A stretch of 64,000 nt of DNA from Hevea brasiliensis (GCF_030052815.1 NC_079499.1:98924480-98988479), one strand, 5' to 3'. Positions 1 through 12,730 are shown, numbered from the stretch's first letter. The notes: generated from the letters alone by a model not told the origin. Made by a program: numbers and translations.

Positions 1-2725
1 AAGAGATTAGGTAAGATCGAGAAAATGGTCAATAAAGATCGGAAGGTTGGGAAAACCAGAAGTTCAAAAGTTACTTCGAACCCTGACCCTTGGTTCACAA
101 GATCAACTCCCCCCATCGTCGGATCTAAGTTCGTTAAAGCATTTAGGGTACGATTCAATCTCCACCATCTACCCCATCTTGTAAGGATGAATCTGAATCA
201 TTGGATCTGAGGCAGTTAAAGCATTTTGGTACGCCTCAAACCACACCATTGATCTCATTTGTAAGGATAGATTTTGGGCCGTTCGATTAAAAGTAACAAA
301 CAGATTCAACACCTTTCATTCCCAGCCCTTTGATCCATTCTATAAGGCAAAATCCCTAGCCATTGGATTAGAGAGAAAGGGACAAAAGAGTCCTGAGCTA
401 AATTTTGACCCTCAATTCTTGGACTCTTTAATTCTTGGCCCTCAGATTTTGTTCTCTTAAATTCTTGGCCCCTCAGATTTTGTTCTCTTAAATTCATACC
501 CTTCAACCTTGCCAACATAGATCTTAGCCATCCATTTAAAGGCCCCCATCCTTTATAAATACCTAAAATCTTCACTGTAGAAAGGGGGTCCTTTTTGGAG
601 CTTAAGTCTAGAATTCTTGATCTTTTTTTATTTAAGACTTTTTTCAATCATTGGCTTTTAGTTTTCAAGTTGCAATCCAAAGTTCTTTTGTTTTTCTCCT
701 GAATATAGAGTCACTAAGGAGGGGCTTTAGAAACGTGTTTTCTAAAGAATCTTAACTCTGTAAATCCCAAATACACCCTGGTTCCCATCTTTAATAGATT
801 TGTCCAACAAGCTCGGTGGTCCATTTTCATGGTTTTAGTCATTAGTATCCCATCCCCATCGCTCTCGTCACTTCAAAAGGTGCTTTGGTTAGCACAGCCC
901 CCAGCAGTCCCATTGTGATGCAAAATATCAACACCTGCTCTCCTATCACTTTTAGAGTTCTTCACAGGTAAATCCTTTAAAATAGTTCTTCCTCTTATTG
1001 GGTATAATTAGGCTGCCTTTGTGGCGTAAGCTAGAATTTGGACTTTTAAAATGCTTAAATCATACCAAACTTTTAGAGTAGATCAGGGTTAGATAGGCAT
1101 ACCTCACAAATATTACTGTTTTCTATTATAATAGCATTTGTGCCATTATCTTGAAAAAGCATGTGTTTTCTTTTAGTAGTGTAGAAATAAAGTTCGAGTG
1201 ATAATAAATGGTGTTTAAAGTTCAGAGGGAAAGGGGAGAGCTCAGTTAAGATGGATGAGAGATCGGAAATAAAGAGTGAAAAAAAAAATGTTGACATGGA
1301 GAGTTCAAATCGGTTTCGAAAAGGTTGAAAATAGTGAGTGAAAGGGAATGTTGATATGAGGAGTTTGATTTGATTAGAGGAATCAGAAACAACAAGAGGG
1401 GGGTCTTGGAATAAAGAATTCAAATCTAATTAGAGAGCGAAAATAGTGAGTACGAGGGTTTTAACTAGTTAGAATGGACATGGAGCGTCCGAGTGACTAG
1501 TAAGAGATTAGAAATAAAAAGAGCAAAAAAGGAGTTTGGGTAATGGAAAAGAGATCAGAAAATAACACGCACAATTTGCCATTCACACACTCACATAGAA
1601 ATTAGAAAGTAGAACTATCCCATTCTTTACACTTTTTTATAAATATTTTCGTCATTTATCTGCCTGCAGTATTTAAAATAACGAGAGTTTGGGAGAGAGT
1701 TCTCTCCTGGAGTTCATATTTGCAATAGTTAGTATATGTTCTCTAAAAATTTCTCAAAAGAGGGAGAGCACTTCCTCAAAAATTTTCCTAACAATTTTTA
1801 AGAACCTTGCAATTCAACATTATGGGTTCACGAGAGAGTTCTTACATGAGCCTCGTGCTTTATAAATTTTATTTGGGTCCAATGGAGAGTCCTTCTTAGA
1901 GCCCTTGCTTTTGTGATCTATCTAAATATGAGGAAGAGTCCTCCCATAAAGAATATCTAAAACTAACCAACTATTTCATAAACACGGAAATAATTTGGAA
2001 GTGGATTAATGTCGGTAATGCCTTGTGAATAATTATATTGATGATGGGACCTTTCTTCATTAACAAAGAGTTGTTATTAATAAAGAAAACTCTCTAGGTC
2101 AATTAACACATTCCTTTTGAATTAGAGTCCTAATTAAAAGAAATGAAAGTCTTTACCCACATCAATCCAATTTCCTTACACACACACATCGCACCCTCGA
2201 TTATTTGGACATCAATGATGATATGAATAATGTGTGAGCTGAGAGTCCTCCTCACTCATTGTGAATTTCTAGAGACCAAATAATACCTCTTCGGGATTAG
2301 AGTCTTAATTTCGTGGAAGGAGGAATTTAATACATTTATAATAAGTTCAATGAGCACAATCCCAATTCACTTTAGGGCCGTCCCATTTACTCATATTCTT
2401 GGGAAACCTAGAATAGTGAAATATCAAGCGTTCCTTTAATAAACAACGGGAACCAAAATCATAATCTTAACCCTAAAATTATCGGTAGTAAGTTATAAAA
2501 AGCATACCATTAAATCTACTCATCCTTGTTAAGGGACAATGTGGGTTGCCTAACACCTTTCCTACACGTGTACGGATCCTAAACCAAGAATCTTTGTCTT
2601 AGAAGTGGTTAAATCTTTTCTAAAATAAAATGTTTTTCTTTAATTTCCCTCAAAATTAAAGTGACGATTCCTCACTTTTCCACTTCGGTGGGAATCGTCC
2701 AGCAACCGCAAAACCCTTGCGACAA
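1..2725 (+). mobile_element. Gypsy (Tat/Ogre-like) LTR and leader remnant
   Basis: No long reading frame is present. A promoter-like TATAAATA at 555-562, in a CCTTTATAAATACC context and followed by a GGGGGTCC-type start region, reads as an LTR U3/R junction on the plus strand. At 2530-2720 the text (GGTTGCCTAACACC, then a GTGACGATTCC stretch and CCCTTGCGACA) resembles the LTR end and primer-site leader of plant Tat-lineage Gypsy elements. The left LTR end lies outside the window. The internal gag-pol is missing: sequence of a reverse-oriented Copia element begins at about 2735. Assignment to Tat/Ogre is from remembered motif style, not from alignment. Confidence 0.42.
431..491. repeat. Tandem duplication, about 30-bp unit x2
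   Basis: Two almost identical 30/31-bp units (431-460 and 461-491), each built of ATTCTTGGCC, CTCAGATTTT and GTTCTCTTAA, lie just upstream of the LTR TATA box. They are probably part of the LTR U3 region. Confidence 0.7.
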
Positions 2726-3771
2726 CTAATGGTGATTATTAGTTCTTATCCTCAGTGTCCTTAACATCAATGCTATGATTGTATTCAAAAAACATATCCC
2801 CTGGAAAAGTTAAAATAGATACCTCTTCCTTATTATACTCCTCCTGAAGAGGTGGCTGGAAATAAGGTTCATATTTCCTAAAGGTAATATCCATACTTAT
2901 AAAATATTTCCTAGAGGGAGGATGATAACAGTTGTAACCCTTTTGAGTGCTAGAATATCCCATTAACACAAATTTTTAGGCCCTAGGTTCTAGTTTCCTA
3001 ATATTTTACCTATGAACAAAGTAAAACCTTTGGAGTAATAGTATATGAAATCTTCCCCTTAAGAACTTCTAGATGACTCTTAAAGTTTAGTGTGTGAAGG
3101 GGCATTCAATTAATAAGATATGTTGTAGTAAGAACAGCATCCCCCTAATATGATATAAGAAGGTCCATTGTAAACTTGAGTGATTGAGCCACTTCAAGTA
3201 AATGCCTATTTTTCCTTTCAAATACTTCATTTTGTGCACTTGTATTCACACAACTAGTTTGATGTAGGATTCCATGAGACTCTAAATAAGACTGAAAGAC
3301 TATGTTCATATACTTTTCCCATTGTCAATTCTTAGAATTTTGACCTGTGCATTAAACTGGGTGCAAATCATTTTATGCAATTGCTGAAAATAAGAAAAAA
3401 CTTCATGTTTAAATCTCATCAAATAAACCCAAGTCAACCTAGTGTAATAGTCAATAAAAGTGACAAATCATCTATAACTAGATAAAGAGGTTGTTTGAGC
3501 AGGACGCTATACATTAGAATGGATAGTCATAAAAGGAACCAAAGCTCTATTATTTATTGAAGGATAAGAATTCCTTGTGTATTTGGCAAGTTCACAAGCA
3601 TCACAAACTAACACTAATTGGTATTGTCTAATCAAAATGGGGTTGGAAAAAAAAAGGATGTTCTAATCTCCTACGCCATTGAATGATCTTCTGATCAGCT
3701 CTTACTGAATTTCCTACCAAAGCTTTAGGGTTTGAGAAACTATTACTGTCATCTAGCAAATACAAGCTGTC

Positions 3772-4085
3772 TTACAATCTACCACTACTAATCATTCTTC
3801 TTATTTTCAGTTCCTGAAACACACAATGGGTAGGAAAAAATTCAACTTTGCAATTAAGGGCTTTACTAATGGAGCTAATAGATAAGAGGTTAATAGGAAA
3901 ACTAACCACATGTAAAACTGAAGCAAGATTTATAGTAGGAGTGCATTCAACAGAACCTATTCTAGAGATATTGGCTAACGATCTGTCCACTATGCAAACT
4001 TTTTCTTTTCCTGAACATGGGAAATAGGTTGTAAATTTATTTGAAGAGTCTGTCATATACTTGTTTGCTTCAGAATCTATAACCT
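3772..4085 (-). pseudogene. Copia protease / gag-pre-integrase fragment
   Basis: This is the best-preserved open stretch of the Copia element above. It starts with the protease relic IDSEANKYMTDSS, in which the catalytic D-S-G triad is changed to D-S-E. It continues through the gag-pre-integrase region with an FFPTHCVFQ motif and ends at a stop at 3772-3774. It is a broken piece of the gag-pol polyprotein and not a host gene. Confidence 0.8.
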
Positions 4086-5516
4086 AATGAGATTTTTTAA
4101 GATTAGCAAGAAAAGCATTACCTGATTTAACAAAGTTAGAAAAGGCAACTGTGGCAGTTTGAGATTCTAGCTGTGACAATAAATGCTTCAGGGATTGTAT
4201 TTCTTCAATTAAGAGGATTCCAGTGGTGGCAGTAGAAGTATTGTTTTCAGAAAAACCCATTGTCTCAGAAACATTTGTTTATGGCCTTGCTGAACTCATT
4301 CATTTACCTCCACACCCTTTGGATGGGCAACCATTTAGCTTCCAGCAATATTCTTTTGTATGCCGAGATTTCCATAGTAATCACAATGTAAATGATCCTT
4401 ATCTGATGAACCATTAAAAGGGACATGTGACTATTCTCGAGAGGCTTAGCTATTAATCTTGCCTTATTAGGTAAGGAGTGGATCATGATGCTTCTCCTAC
4501 TTTCCTCCTGTTGTACGTATGAATAAGTTTGCCTTAGGAAAGGCACGAGATGCTTACCAAGCACTTGGACCCAAATTTGATCATGCTCTGTATTTAACCT
4601 AGTAAGGAAGTCATAGATCCATTCTTTCTCAATTAGCTTTTGGAATTTAATAGCATCAGCAATACAGGTGGCTTGAAAGTCTTAGTAATAGTCTAGTTCT
4701 TACCGCAAACCACTCAGTTCAGCAAAGTACTGAGCAATGGTCATCTCTCCTTATTTCATATTGTGAACTTTGTTTTGAAGCTTGTAGATCTGTGTATCAT
4801 TGCCCATCTGAGAATAAGTATGGGAGACTACATTTCAAATAGCTACTACACTGTTCAATAATAAATATCTATAGGCTAGCTGAGGTTGCATTGAATTTAT
4901 AAGCCAAGACATCACAAGAGAATTCTTTAATTCCCATTGAGGTGACATATCCTTGCAGTCCTCTAGCCTAAATGAATAACAAATAAGATCTTGACCATGC
5001 AAGATAGTTAGTACCGTCAAGCTTTACAAGACTGATTTATAAAGAAGGATTGTCAGTCATAATACCCATCTTGGTTTCTTAAAATTCCTTTTTTCTTTTA
5101 GTCATTTTGATTAATCAAGCCACAAATTCTAGTAGAAAAAAATGCAAGAGAAAAAGGTAAAACAGATAATAGAGCAATAAAGAAGTAACAAAGAAAGAAA
5201 ATATAAACCAGGGTGTGGGAACCAGCTAAGCAAAGGCACAACTCTCCAGGGAGGCCATCAGAAACAGAGGCAAATGGAAAAAAACACCAAAGGAAGCTCC
5301 ACGCACTAGCGTGTGGGAAACAGTAAAAAAATTATATCGGCACATGTGCACATGTGCGACACTAGACAATGGCATTCTCTGCAGGAAAGGATCGATCGGC
5401 GGCTGTAATTTCTTCCTGTGTAGGCGGTATAAGTCAACCCTTCCTTGAAACATTGCTTAAGAGCTTGCTCAACTCTAAACCCCAACACTCTCAGTAATGG
5501 AAGAAGGTTTACAGTT

Positions 5517-5527
5517 CTCTGATACCA
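5517..5527 (-). other. Copia primer binding site (tRNA-iMet)
   Basis: The minus strand reads TGGTATCAGAG, the standard plant Copia primer site complementary to the 3' end of initiator tRNA-Met. It directly abuts the LTR end, which fixes the element's orientation and LTR boundary. Confidence 0.88.
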
Positions 5528-5736
5528 TGTTGAGAAGCATTCTTAGAGAAAAGATTTTTTTTTTCTATTTATATTTGCCTTCTTCCCATTTATATAAAAC
5601 AGTCCTCAATACAAAAGAGGAAGATACCTATAAGAAGGAAAGAAGAAATATAATATAGTACAATCCCTTTAATTTAGGGATTTATAATCTATAATCCCTT
5701 TAATTTAGGGATTTACAATCTAGTAGGATTCCAACA
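5528..5736 (-). repeat. 5' LTR of the truncated Copia element (209 bp)
   Basis: In element orientation it begins TGTTGGAATCC and ends CTTCTCAACA, so it has TG...CA termini, and it abuts the primer site. It contains an internal direct repeat (ATCCCTTTAATTTAGGGATT twice, about 5662-5716). No matching 3' LTR is seen in the window. Confidence 0.85.
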
Positions 5737-5738
5737 AC

Positions 5739-6700
5739 ATGGATCTGAAGGAACTAAAATTTATGTCCTTGATGAGCCATCTTTTAGAGTTTACTACCAT
5801 GGCTCAAGGCCTTTTTGTCGTTCCTCCTCCCTCCCTTTTTGGAGATGTAAAAAAGAATCTTCTTTGGGTACTTACAATCTTATCTTATAATGCTGATTAT
5901 CTCTGTACATTATCTTTTGTTGATGGTCCAAACATTATTTTCTTACTTGGCAGGCTCTATCCGGGTTCTTAAAAATTAAGCACCGTGATGAAGAGTTTGC
6001 CTTAAATCATAGGATGGATATTGCTAAAGCTTGTGTGGAGGCTAGGGAAAAGCTCATAGAGGAGATATATCAAAGATATGCTATTGATTTCGAGAGGTTG
6101 AGATATTTAGATTCTCAAAACAAATTGCTAGTGTCAAAAGGTCCTCCTGGGTTCCCAAAATATGTAGCCACAAAGGGAGCTTGATGATGCAAGGGTAGAC
6201 TATAAGCGAAGATTGAAAGGGGCAGAGGAGGGCTTTTTACTAACCAAGAGGACTATTGTCCAGCGGGATATTACCCATAAAGAACTTAAAACCAAGCTAT
6301 ATCAGGCACAGGAGGAGCTAGCACAAGCTTAAGAAAATTTAGATGCTCATATTCGACAACTGGAGGTTGAATTGCTACAATCAGAGCAAAAATTGGTGGA
6401 TTACCCCCAGTCTTAAGAGTTCAAGGAAATTCTCCATTCAAGAGTCGTGTGATTTGGAGCCTGCAGGTTTAATATGGGACTTCTCACAGCTCATCAACAA
6501 CTGAGCACTTCTTTGTCTGAGCTAAGAGTTTATGAAAAGGATTCAGAATGCCAGGAGGTCATTTATGGTGAAGATGATCTTCCCGTCCTGAAGGTTATGT
6601 TTGTCCAACCTCTATCTATTGCTCCTTTGCCATAACTTGTGGATCCTAATTCCTTCAAAGCTATCCCTATTTTTGAGAATGTAGATGTTTGATTTGCTAT
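5739..6700 (+). pseudogene. Degenerate plus-strand ORF, charged/coiled-coil-like, probable retroelement accessory ORF
   Basis: After one frameshift near 5960, a frame reads WQALSGFLKIKHRDEEFALN and then a charged helical stretch including EEIYQRYAIDFERLRYLDSQ. In another frame it continues as RVDYKRRLKGAEEG and KELKTKLYQAQEELAQA, with in-frame stops. The composition (E, K, R, L, Q) suggests coiled coil. It lies downstream of the minus-strand Gypsy pol and in the opposite direction, the position of the antisense extra ORFs known in some Tat-lineage elements such as Grande. The family is not recognised; the link to the Gypsy element is inference. Confidence 0.4.
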
Positions 6701-7599
6701 CTGTCGCCTTGTAAACATTTTATCACATTATATATATTTTTTATGATGCGAATCTTATGTTTCTTTTATTTAATTCTAGCTCTCCAAGTATCCTATTCAT
6801 GTTTATTTTAGAAAGTTATTTTCTGACTCCTTATCTTGTAGTGTATTACTTTATAGCTGCCTCCATTATGTGATAATGTTTTTATTTTGTACGACTGCTT
6901 CTTGGCTAGATGACCACTTAATGAATTCTTTATTTTCTAAAACTTTTATCTTTACTTGTGACTTGATTCCCCTTACCTTAAGTAAGAGCTATATATGCAT
7001 GCTACCTAGGGTACTAATCAATTCCGACTGTTCGAATGTTAAGCAGGTATTAGACTTTTCATATTTATATCACCCACATCCCGAGTAGTCACTTAATGCG
7101 ATGTAATAAATGCATTAATGATTACAAGTGTCAATTCCCAAATGTCTTTAAGTATATCATAAAAGATTTTAATCTGCACTCTATTTGTCTTTAGTTATCA
7201 CGCATAGTTAGTTGTTGTCAAAGAGGTGCCATACCATTTTCATGAGGGTTTAGAGTTTTCTTAGTTTTATTATGACCATGTTCAGTCAGAAAGGGATAAT
7301 GAGTCAAGTTTTTAAGCGAAACCATCAAGTGAGATGTCGCAAGTTGCTCTAGGTGAGAGAAACCCAAACCTTGCATGAAACGTTGAGGGAAATGTCACTG
7401 GTGTTGGCCTTAATGCACCAACTAAGGGTATGGTGTCGACTGAACTTCTACTTCCTGGCCCTTTGACAAAACTATCAGAGTCTGGTGGTCCAATAGAAAC
7501 TCTAGGTTATGAAGGACAAAGAGGGGATTAGTCATCTCCCTCAATCACCAAGTTAGGACACCCTCTTAAGAAAATGAAAACTCTAGCAGGGAAGTAGCA

Positions 7600-8860
7600 A
7601 GGAACCTTCGGTCTACGGCAATCAACGGCTGAGGAAGAGTCGATAATGGGAACTCTTAATTCACACATCGCACACTTTCTTGCTATGTTGGAGACTTTAA
7701 TTAAAGAGGCTTTTGGTGGTGAGGTTGATATTATAGATTGGGAGTTGAAGGCCTCTATTTTGGAATTGGTGAGTCGATCAGAACAGATGAGGCACCTTCA
7801 AGGAGAATCGCCTGAATATTTGTGCACTTCTGCCTAGAGAATGCTATTATGGGTGTGCTATTTACCTTCTTCTTCTATCCTTCTGCTTTATCTTTAGGTG
7901 GTGCCATGTTGCATTTTAATTCAATAATTATGAACAGGCCTTGCTTGCTATGATGAGTGCCTAAGAGAAAGTAGTTTGGGAGGCACACCGAACAGATAAT
8001 GATCTTTTGCAAGCGATAATAAAAAGAAAATAGAGATGAGAGTGAGGTATCTTCTTATTGTGGTAGAGGCAAAAAAGAGGTCAGTTGAAGCTACTTGTTG
8101 AGCTAACAATCTTTAGTTACATATTCTCATTTTAGAGGAGACTGCTGAGAAACATCGAAAGAGAATTATTGAACTGGAGATTGGTTGGGGTGAAATGAGG
8201 AGCAAGTAGGTATGGATGGAGGAAGAGATGCAGATGGTGCAGGGTATGTTTAAGAAAGCCATCAAAATTATCAAGCATTGTGGGAGAAGTCTCTCCATAA
8301 ATGCCAGAGGCTCAACTCAGAGAAAGCTCTCTTGCTGTAACGTATCTTAAAGACAGAGGCATTAATGTAGAGAATATCGAGGAGCCAGTTTGCAATTACT
8401 TGAAGTCCTCTAAATTCTCATAATTTTTAAAAGGAGAGACTAGCAAACAGTTAACTCATGCATTCAATTGAGGTCTAAAGGTGAGTTGAGATAAAGCTGA
8501 CCAATCCTTATCTGCTCTAAGAGAGGTGGAGTGGGATTCAAATGGGGACCTGATAAAGTTCAATGATGAAGATAATCCCATAGCCAAAGTAAAAGAGACA
8601 GGACTTTTAAACACTGAGCGAGACATTTTGGGTGACCTCCCAAGGATCAGGGAAACTCAGACTGCTCTAACTGGTAAGGAGGAATAGGCTGTTGGAACTG
8701 TTAGGGACTAGTCGGCTAAGATGCCAATCTTGGATGTAACTAATCCACTGAATTCATTGGCTGACATTAGTTTGATATACTTTGTTATTGAGGAAATGCA
8801 GCTGAAGGAATTTGTATGTATAGGTGGTTCATTGGCTAAATTCAAAGACCCTTTGTAATG
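7600..8860 (+). pseudogene. Degenerate plus-strand ORF remnants (second block)
   Basis: Short open pieces lie on the plus strand: 7646-7837 (63 aa, containing LNSHIAHFLAMLETLIKEAF) and a later acidic piece near 8515-8860 with EVEWDSNGDLIKFNDEDNP and DVTNPLNSLADISLIYFVIE. They are separated by stops and frameshifts. Style and position match the block at 5.7-6.7 kb, so this may be the same antisense accessory ORF, broken. No family is recognised. Confidence 0.33.
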
Positions 8861-8928
8861 TGTTTTTGAATTAATATAATGAGCTTCCTTTTATTTGCTT
8901 CTTATTTTAATTCTTTCTTTTAGGTCTA

Positions 8929-8966
<38 letters not shown>
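8929..8966. repeat. (TC)n microsatellite
   Basis: About 19 dinucleotide TC units with one TTT interruption. Confidence 0.9.
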
Positions 8967-9189
8967 CATTTTTTAAAGGAACAGTTAAAAATTTTTAGGA
9001 TTCATAACCATAATATCAAGGCCTTGGGTTAAGGATGCTAAAACATTTCCTTCAAGTTTATGTCGACCATGTGTTTATAATGTTGTCACTTGTAATGTTT
9101 TATGCGAGAAAAATGGGCTATCAAAGTTGCTAGGCTGAGAGCTCATATATTTTTTAGAGTGGAGGATATTTATAAGGATGTTGAGTGTT

Positions 9190-9475
9190 TACTAGTTAGG
9201 AAGGACTCTCGGGCCTTAAAGAGTTAGATAAGACCTTGAGTCTCAAGAAGTCGGACGCAACCTTGAGTCTTCAAGGGGTTGGACGAGGCCTTGGAGCTCA
9301 AGGAGTTGGAAGGTCCTTGGGATTCAAGGAGTCAGAAGGTCTTTGAGTCTCAAGGAGTCAGAGGGACCTTGAGTCTTAAAGAGTCGGAGGGCCCTTAAGT
9401 CTCAAGGATTCAGAAGGGGCCTTGAGTTTGAAGGAGTCGGAGGGGCCTTGAGTCTCAAGGAGTCATCTCATTTGG
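9190..9475. repeat. Minisatellite, about 30-bp unit, roughly nine imperfect copies
   Basis: The consensus text is CCTTGAGTCTCAAGGAGTCG followed by GAGGGG, repeated head to tail with substitutions and small indels. Each unit contains the short palindrome CTTGAGTCTCAAG. It is followed by a 24-bp duplication (CCGTTAGGGTGCCTTAAGAG-type) at about 9540-9605. It probably belongs to the 3' untranslated part of the neighbouring Gypsy element. Confidence 0.75.
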
Positions 9476-9539
9476 ATGCATAGAGAAAGGCTCTGGGATC
9501 ACTCTTGTCATGATGCTTTAATAGGCTAGGGGTGGTCCC

Positions 9540-9605
9540 CATTAGGGTGCCTTAAGAGGCTCAGGAGTTAGTCCACCGTTAGGGTGCCTTAAGAGGCTCA
9601 GTATC
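9540..9605. repeat. Short direct duplication (TTAGGGTGCCTTAAGAGGCT x2)
   Basis: Two copies of a 20-24 bp segment are separated by about 17 bp. It is likely a continuation of the repeat-rich 3' tail of the Gypsy element. Confidence 0.7.
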
Positions 9606-9729
9606 AAAGCTTTTATTAATTAAAGTGATTTCTTTTGTGGGATCATGAAAAGAGTACATTGTGTTCTTTTCCTACCGGTAGTATTTCTCTAAGTGTTGAA
9701 TATTCCAGGCATGTTTTAATCATTGTCCA

Positions 9730-10760
9730 TTCATGTCCTCCAAGTGATATACCCCTGGTCATATAACCTTTATTACTTTAAAAAGCCCATCCCATTTTGG
9801 GGCTAGCTTGCCCTTGCCCTTGCCCTCTTTCTTCCTAGTAGCTTTAAGCCATCTCAGTGCTAGGTGTCCTTCTCGTAAGATTTGTTCCCATTCCTTGTTA
9901 TTGTGGTAGTGAGTGGCTCTTTGTTGATATGCTGCCATCCTAACAGTTACTTGGTCCTAGAGTTCTTCTAACAGATCAAGGTTCAGTCTTAGTTTTGCTT
10001 TATTAGCTTGGTCTTGACAATACTGAACCTGATGTGTGGGTATCTTGAGTTTGATTGGGACTACCTCTTCCATTCCACATGCTAAAGAAAAGGGAGTTTC
10101 TCCCATGGCCAACCTTAGAGTCATTTGATAGGCCCATAAAGTGCTAGGAAGCTCATCAGCCCATCTCTTCTTTGCACCATTTAGCCTTTTTCTTAGTCTA
10201 TCCAAAATGGCTTGATTGGTGACCTCTGTCTACCCGTTAGTCTGCGGATTGGCTACCAACGAGAAGTGATGTTTGATTCCTAATCCTGAGAGGAACTCCT
10301 GGAACTCCTTACAATTAAACTGCTTACCATTATCAAATATAAGAGTCCTGGAAATCCCAAATTGTGTTATTATATTACCGCATATAAAATCAATCATCTT
10401 TCAAGCCATAGTTGTGGGTAGTGCGAGAGCCTCTGGCCATTTGGAGAAGTACTCGACAGCGACTACAACAAACCTACTTTGATCAGTTGTCTTTGAAAAA
10501 GGTCCCAATATATCAATGCCCTATTGAGAAAAGGGCCAAGGGCTTAAAATCGTGGTCTGTTCGACTGCGGGAGTGTTAATTCCTCGACCAAATAAATGGC
10601 ATGCATTGCATCTCCAAACAAAATCTTGTATGTCTTCTTTAATGGTCAGCCAGAAATACCCCTATCAAGCAATCTTGTTGACAAGAGTGGTTGCCCCTTC
10701 TTGTGTTCTGCACATGCCTTGATAGACCTCTTTGATGATGTAGGCTACTTCACTCGAGTC
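9730..10760 (-). pseudogene. Gypsy integrase fragment
   Basis: The integrase core reads YFSKWPEALALPT, FGISRTLIFDNGKQFNCKEF and HHFSLVANPQTNG. The C-terminal part is ELPSTLWAYQMTLRLAMGETP (open from 10205 to 9957). It normally integrates element cDNA. Several stops interrupt it. Confidence 0.85.
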
Positions 10761-10990
10761 CATACACCTCAACCACAGGGTTTTTTTTCTCCCCTATAGA
10801 GGACCCCATCCTTATATTGGCAATTAGTAGCTTTTGTGGCAATCCTTCTGGCCACATTTCTATATTCAGGGAGATCTTCCTTGTCAAGGTATCTGATTAA
10901 CGGGTCCATCCAGCTTGACCCTTCCCAAAAGTACATTACTAGGGTTAATTCTTTGAAACTGTGCTGTTTAATTTTCTTGATTAAGACCTT

Positions 10991-11392
10991 CTAAGGGTAT
11001 AGTTTGAGTTCCCCTTTAGACAGTTGACTCAATAAATTGGCCTCATTGTTCTCTGTTCGCATGACCTGCTTTATTCTGAGTGGTATCTTCCTTTCTTGAT
11101 AGTTTTCCCAAATTGCTATCACCTTCTTTAAGTATTTGCTCATTATAGGGTCGCGAGCTTTATACACTCCATTCACTTGATTTACTATTAGTTGGGAACC
11201 ACTATGTACCAATAAATTCGACACCTTGGTCTCCAATGCTAGGTAGAGTCCTCCATTAATCAAAGCTTCATACTCGACCATATTGTTAAAGACTGGGAAC
11301 ACGAACCTGATTGCATACTCTATCATTATTCCATCGAGTCCTCTGAGTACTACCCCTGCCCCTCCTCCTTTTGGTCTTGATGCTCCATCCAC
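10991..11392 (-). pseudogene. Archaeal-type second RNase H (aRNH) of the Gypsy element
   Basis: A 133-aa open frame begins MDGASRPKGGGAGVVL and continues NNMVEYEALINGGLYLAL, the conserved D...E pattern of RNase HI folds. Its position between the RT-linked RNase H and integrase marks the Tat lineage. The frame is open but is part of a broken polyprotein. Confidence 0.8.
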
Positions 11393-11542
11393 ATAAAGCT
11401 TCCAATGGAACTAGAGTTCTTCTTCTGTCGAGCGAGGATTGGGATCTGTGTCCATTAGCTGGTCAAATTGGCTACTATTGAATATGCATTCAGCTAAGAA
11501 GTCAGCTAATGCTTAAGCCTTAATTGTTATGCATGGTCAATA

Positions 11543-12730
11543 TTATAAACAGTCCAAGCCGATCTCAACTGACCAGGCCAGCATCCTTACAGAGGTTTCT
11601 AGCCTATGTAATACTTTTTTTAGGTGTTGATCTTTGACTACCAACCCTTGGTGTGATTCTAGGTATATTCTGAATTTTTTAACAGCTAATAGGAGTGCAT
11701 AGGCTAATTTTTCTATGTTAGGGTACCTCAACTCGGCTCCTTTTAGCACTTTACTCACATAAAAGATTAGCTTTTGCACATTTTCTTCCTCCCAAACCAA
11801 GACAACACTGATAGCTTAGTCAGACGCTAAAAGGTAGATGTATACTTCTTCACTTGGGATGGGTCGGTTAAGAATCTATAGGGAGCTAAGTTATTCTTTG
11901 AGATGTTGGAATGCTTTCTAACATTCTTTCGTCTATTTGAAATTTGGCATCTTTCTGAGCTTTTGAAAGAAGGGAAGACACCTTTCCACTGATCGGGACA
12001 TAAATCTACTAAGAGCTACCACTTTTCTTGTCAACTTTTAGATGTCTCGAATGCAAGTTAGAGAAGTCATATCTAGAATAGCCTGGACCTTTTTGGGGTT
12101 GGGCTCTATTCCTTGATTGCTAACCATGTATCCCAAGAATTTTCCTTTACGTATGAAAAAGGCACACTTGCTGGGATTTAGCTTCATCTGATATTTTTCT
12201 AGGATCGAGAATACTTCTTTTAGATCTTTCAAGTGTTCTTCAAAAGATTTGCTTTTCATAATAATGTCATTTACATACACTTCCACATTTCTCCCTATCA
12301 ATTCTTTGAAGATTTTATTCATCAATCATTGGTATGTAGCTCGTACATTTTTTAATTGGAAGGGCATAGCTTTGTAGCAATAACTACCATCTTTGATTAT
12401 AAAAGATGTTTTTTCTTCGTCTTTGACATCCATTGGGATTTGATGGTATCTTGACATGGCATCAAGAGAGGAAAAATACTCAAAACTAGCTGTGGCATCC
12501 TAGTTTATTGATATTAGGGAAGGGATAGTTGTCTTTGGGATAAGCTTTGTTTAAGTCAGTGAAATCAATACACATGTGATATTTTCCATTGGCCTTTTAC
12601 ACTAGTACTAGGTTTGCCAACCATACTAGGTGCATGACTTCTTTGACAAATCCAGCTTCCACTAGTTTCTCTACCTCCGAGTGCATTGATGATTGCTTTT
12701 CTGGCCTAAAGACCCTCTTTTTCTACTTTA
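11543..12730 (-). pseudogene. Gypsy reverse transcriptase and RNase H
   Basis: RT blocks are MCIDFTDLNKAYPKDNYPFP, then CYKAMPFQLKNVRATYQ, a stop, LMNKIFKELIG and the catalytic box reading YVNDII (functional enzymes have YxDD). The RNase H part (11800-11543) reads IFYVSKVLKGAELRYPNIEK. The missing catalytic Asp and the stop show that it is inactive. Confidence 0.85.

Larger units (their letters stand above)
2739..5736 (-). mobile_element. Copia retrotransposon, truncated after integrase (minus strand)
   Basis: Read on the minus strand, the order is 5' LTR (5736-5528), tRNA-iMet primer site (5527-5517), gag from about 5090, a zinc-knuckle relic near 4310-4400, protease, gag-pre-integrase, integrase. 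Recognisable blocks are SLVKLDGTNYLAWSRS-like gag, a protease site reading DSEAN where active copies have DSGAS, PCSGKEKV and VLHVVSFPINLLSISS of the gag-pre-integrase region (4056-3772), and the integrase tail GYSSTQKGYNCYHPPSRK (2969-2739). Frames carry many stops and frameshifts. Reverse transcriptase, RNase H and the 3' LTR are absent: the element stops at about 2735 against Gypsy LTR sequence. It is a dead 5' fragment. Confidence 0.87.
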
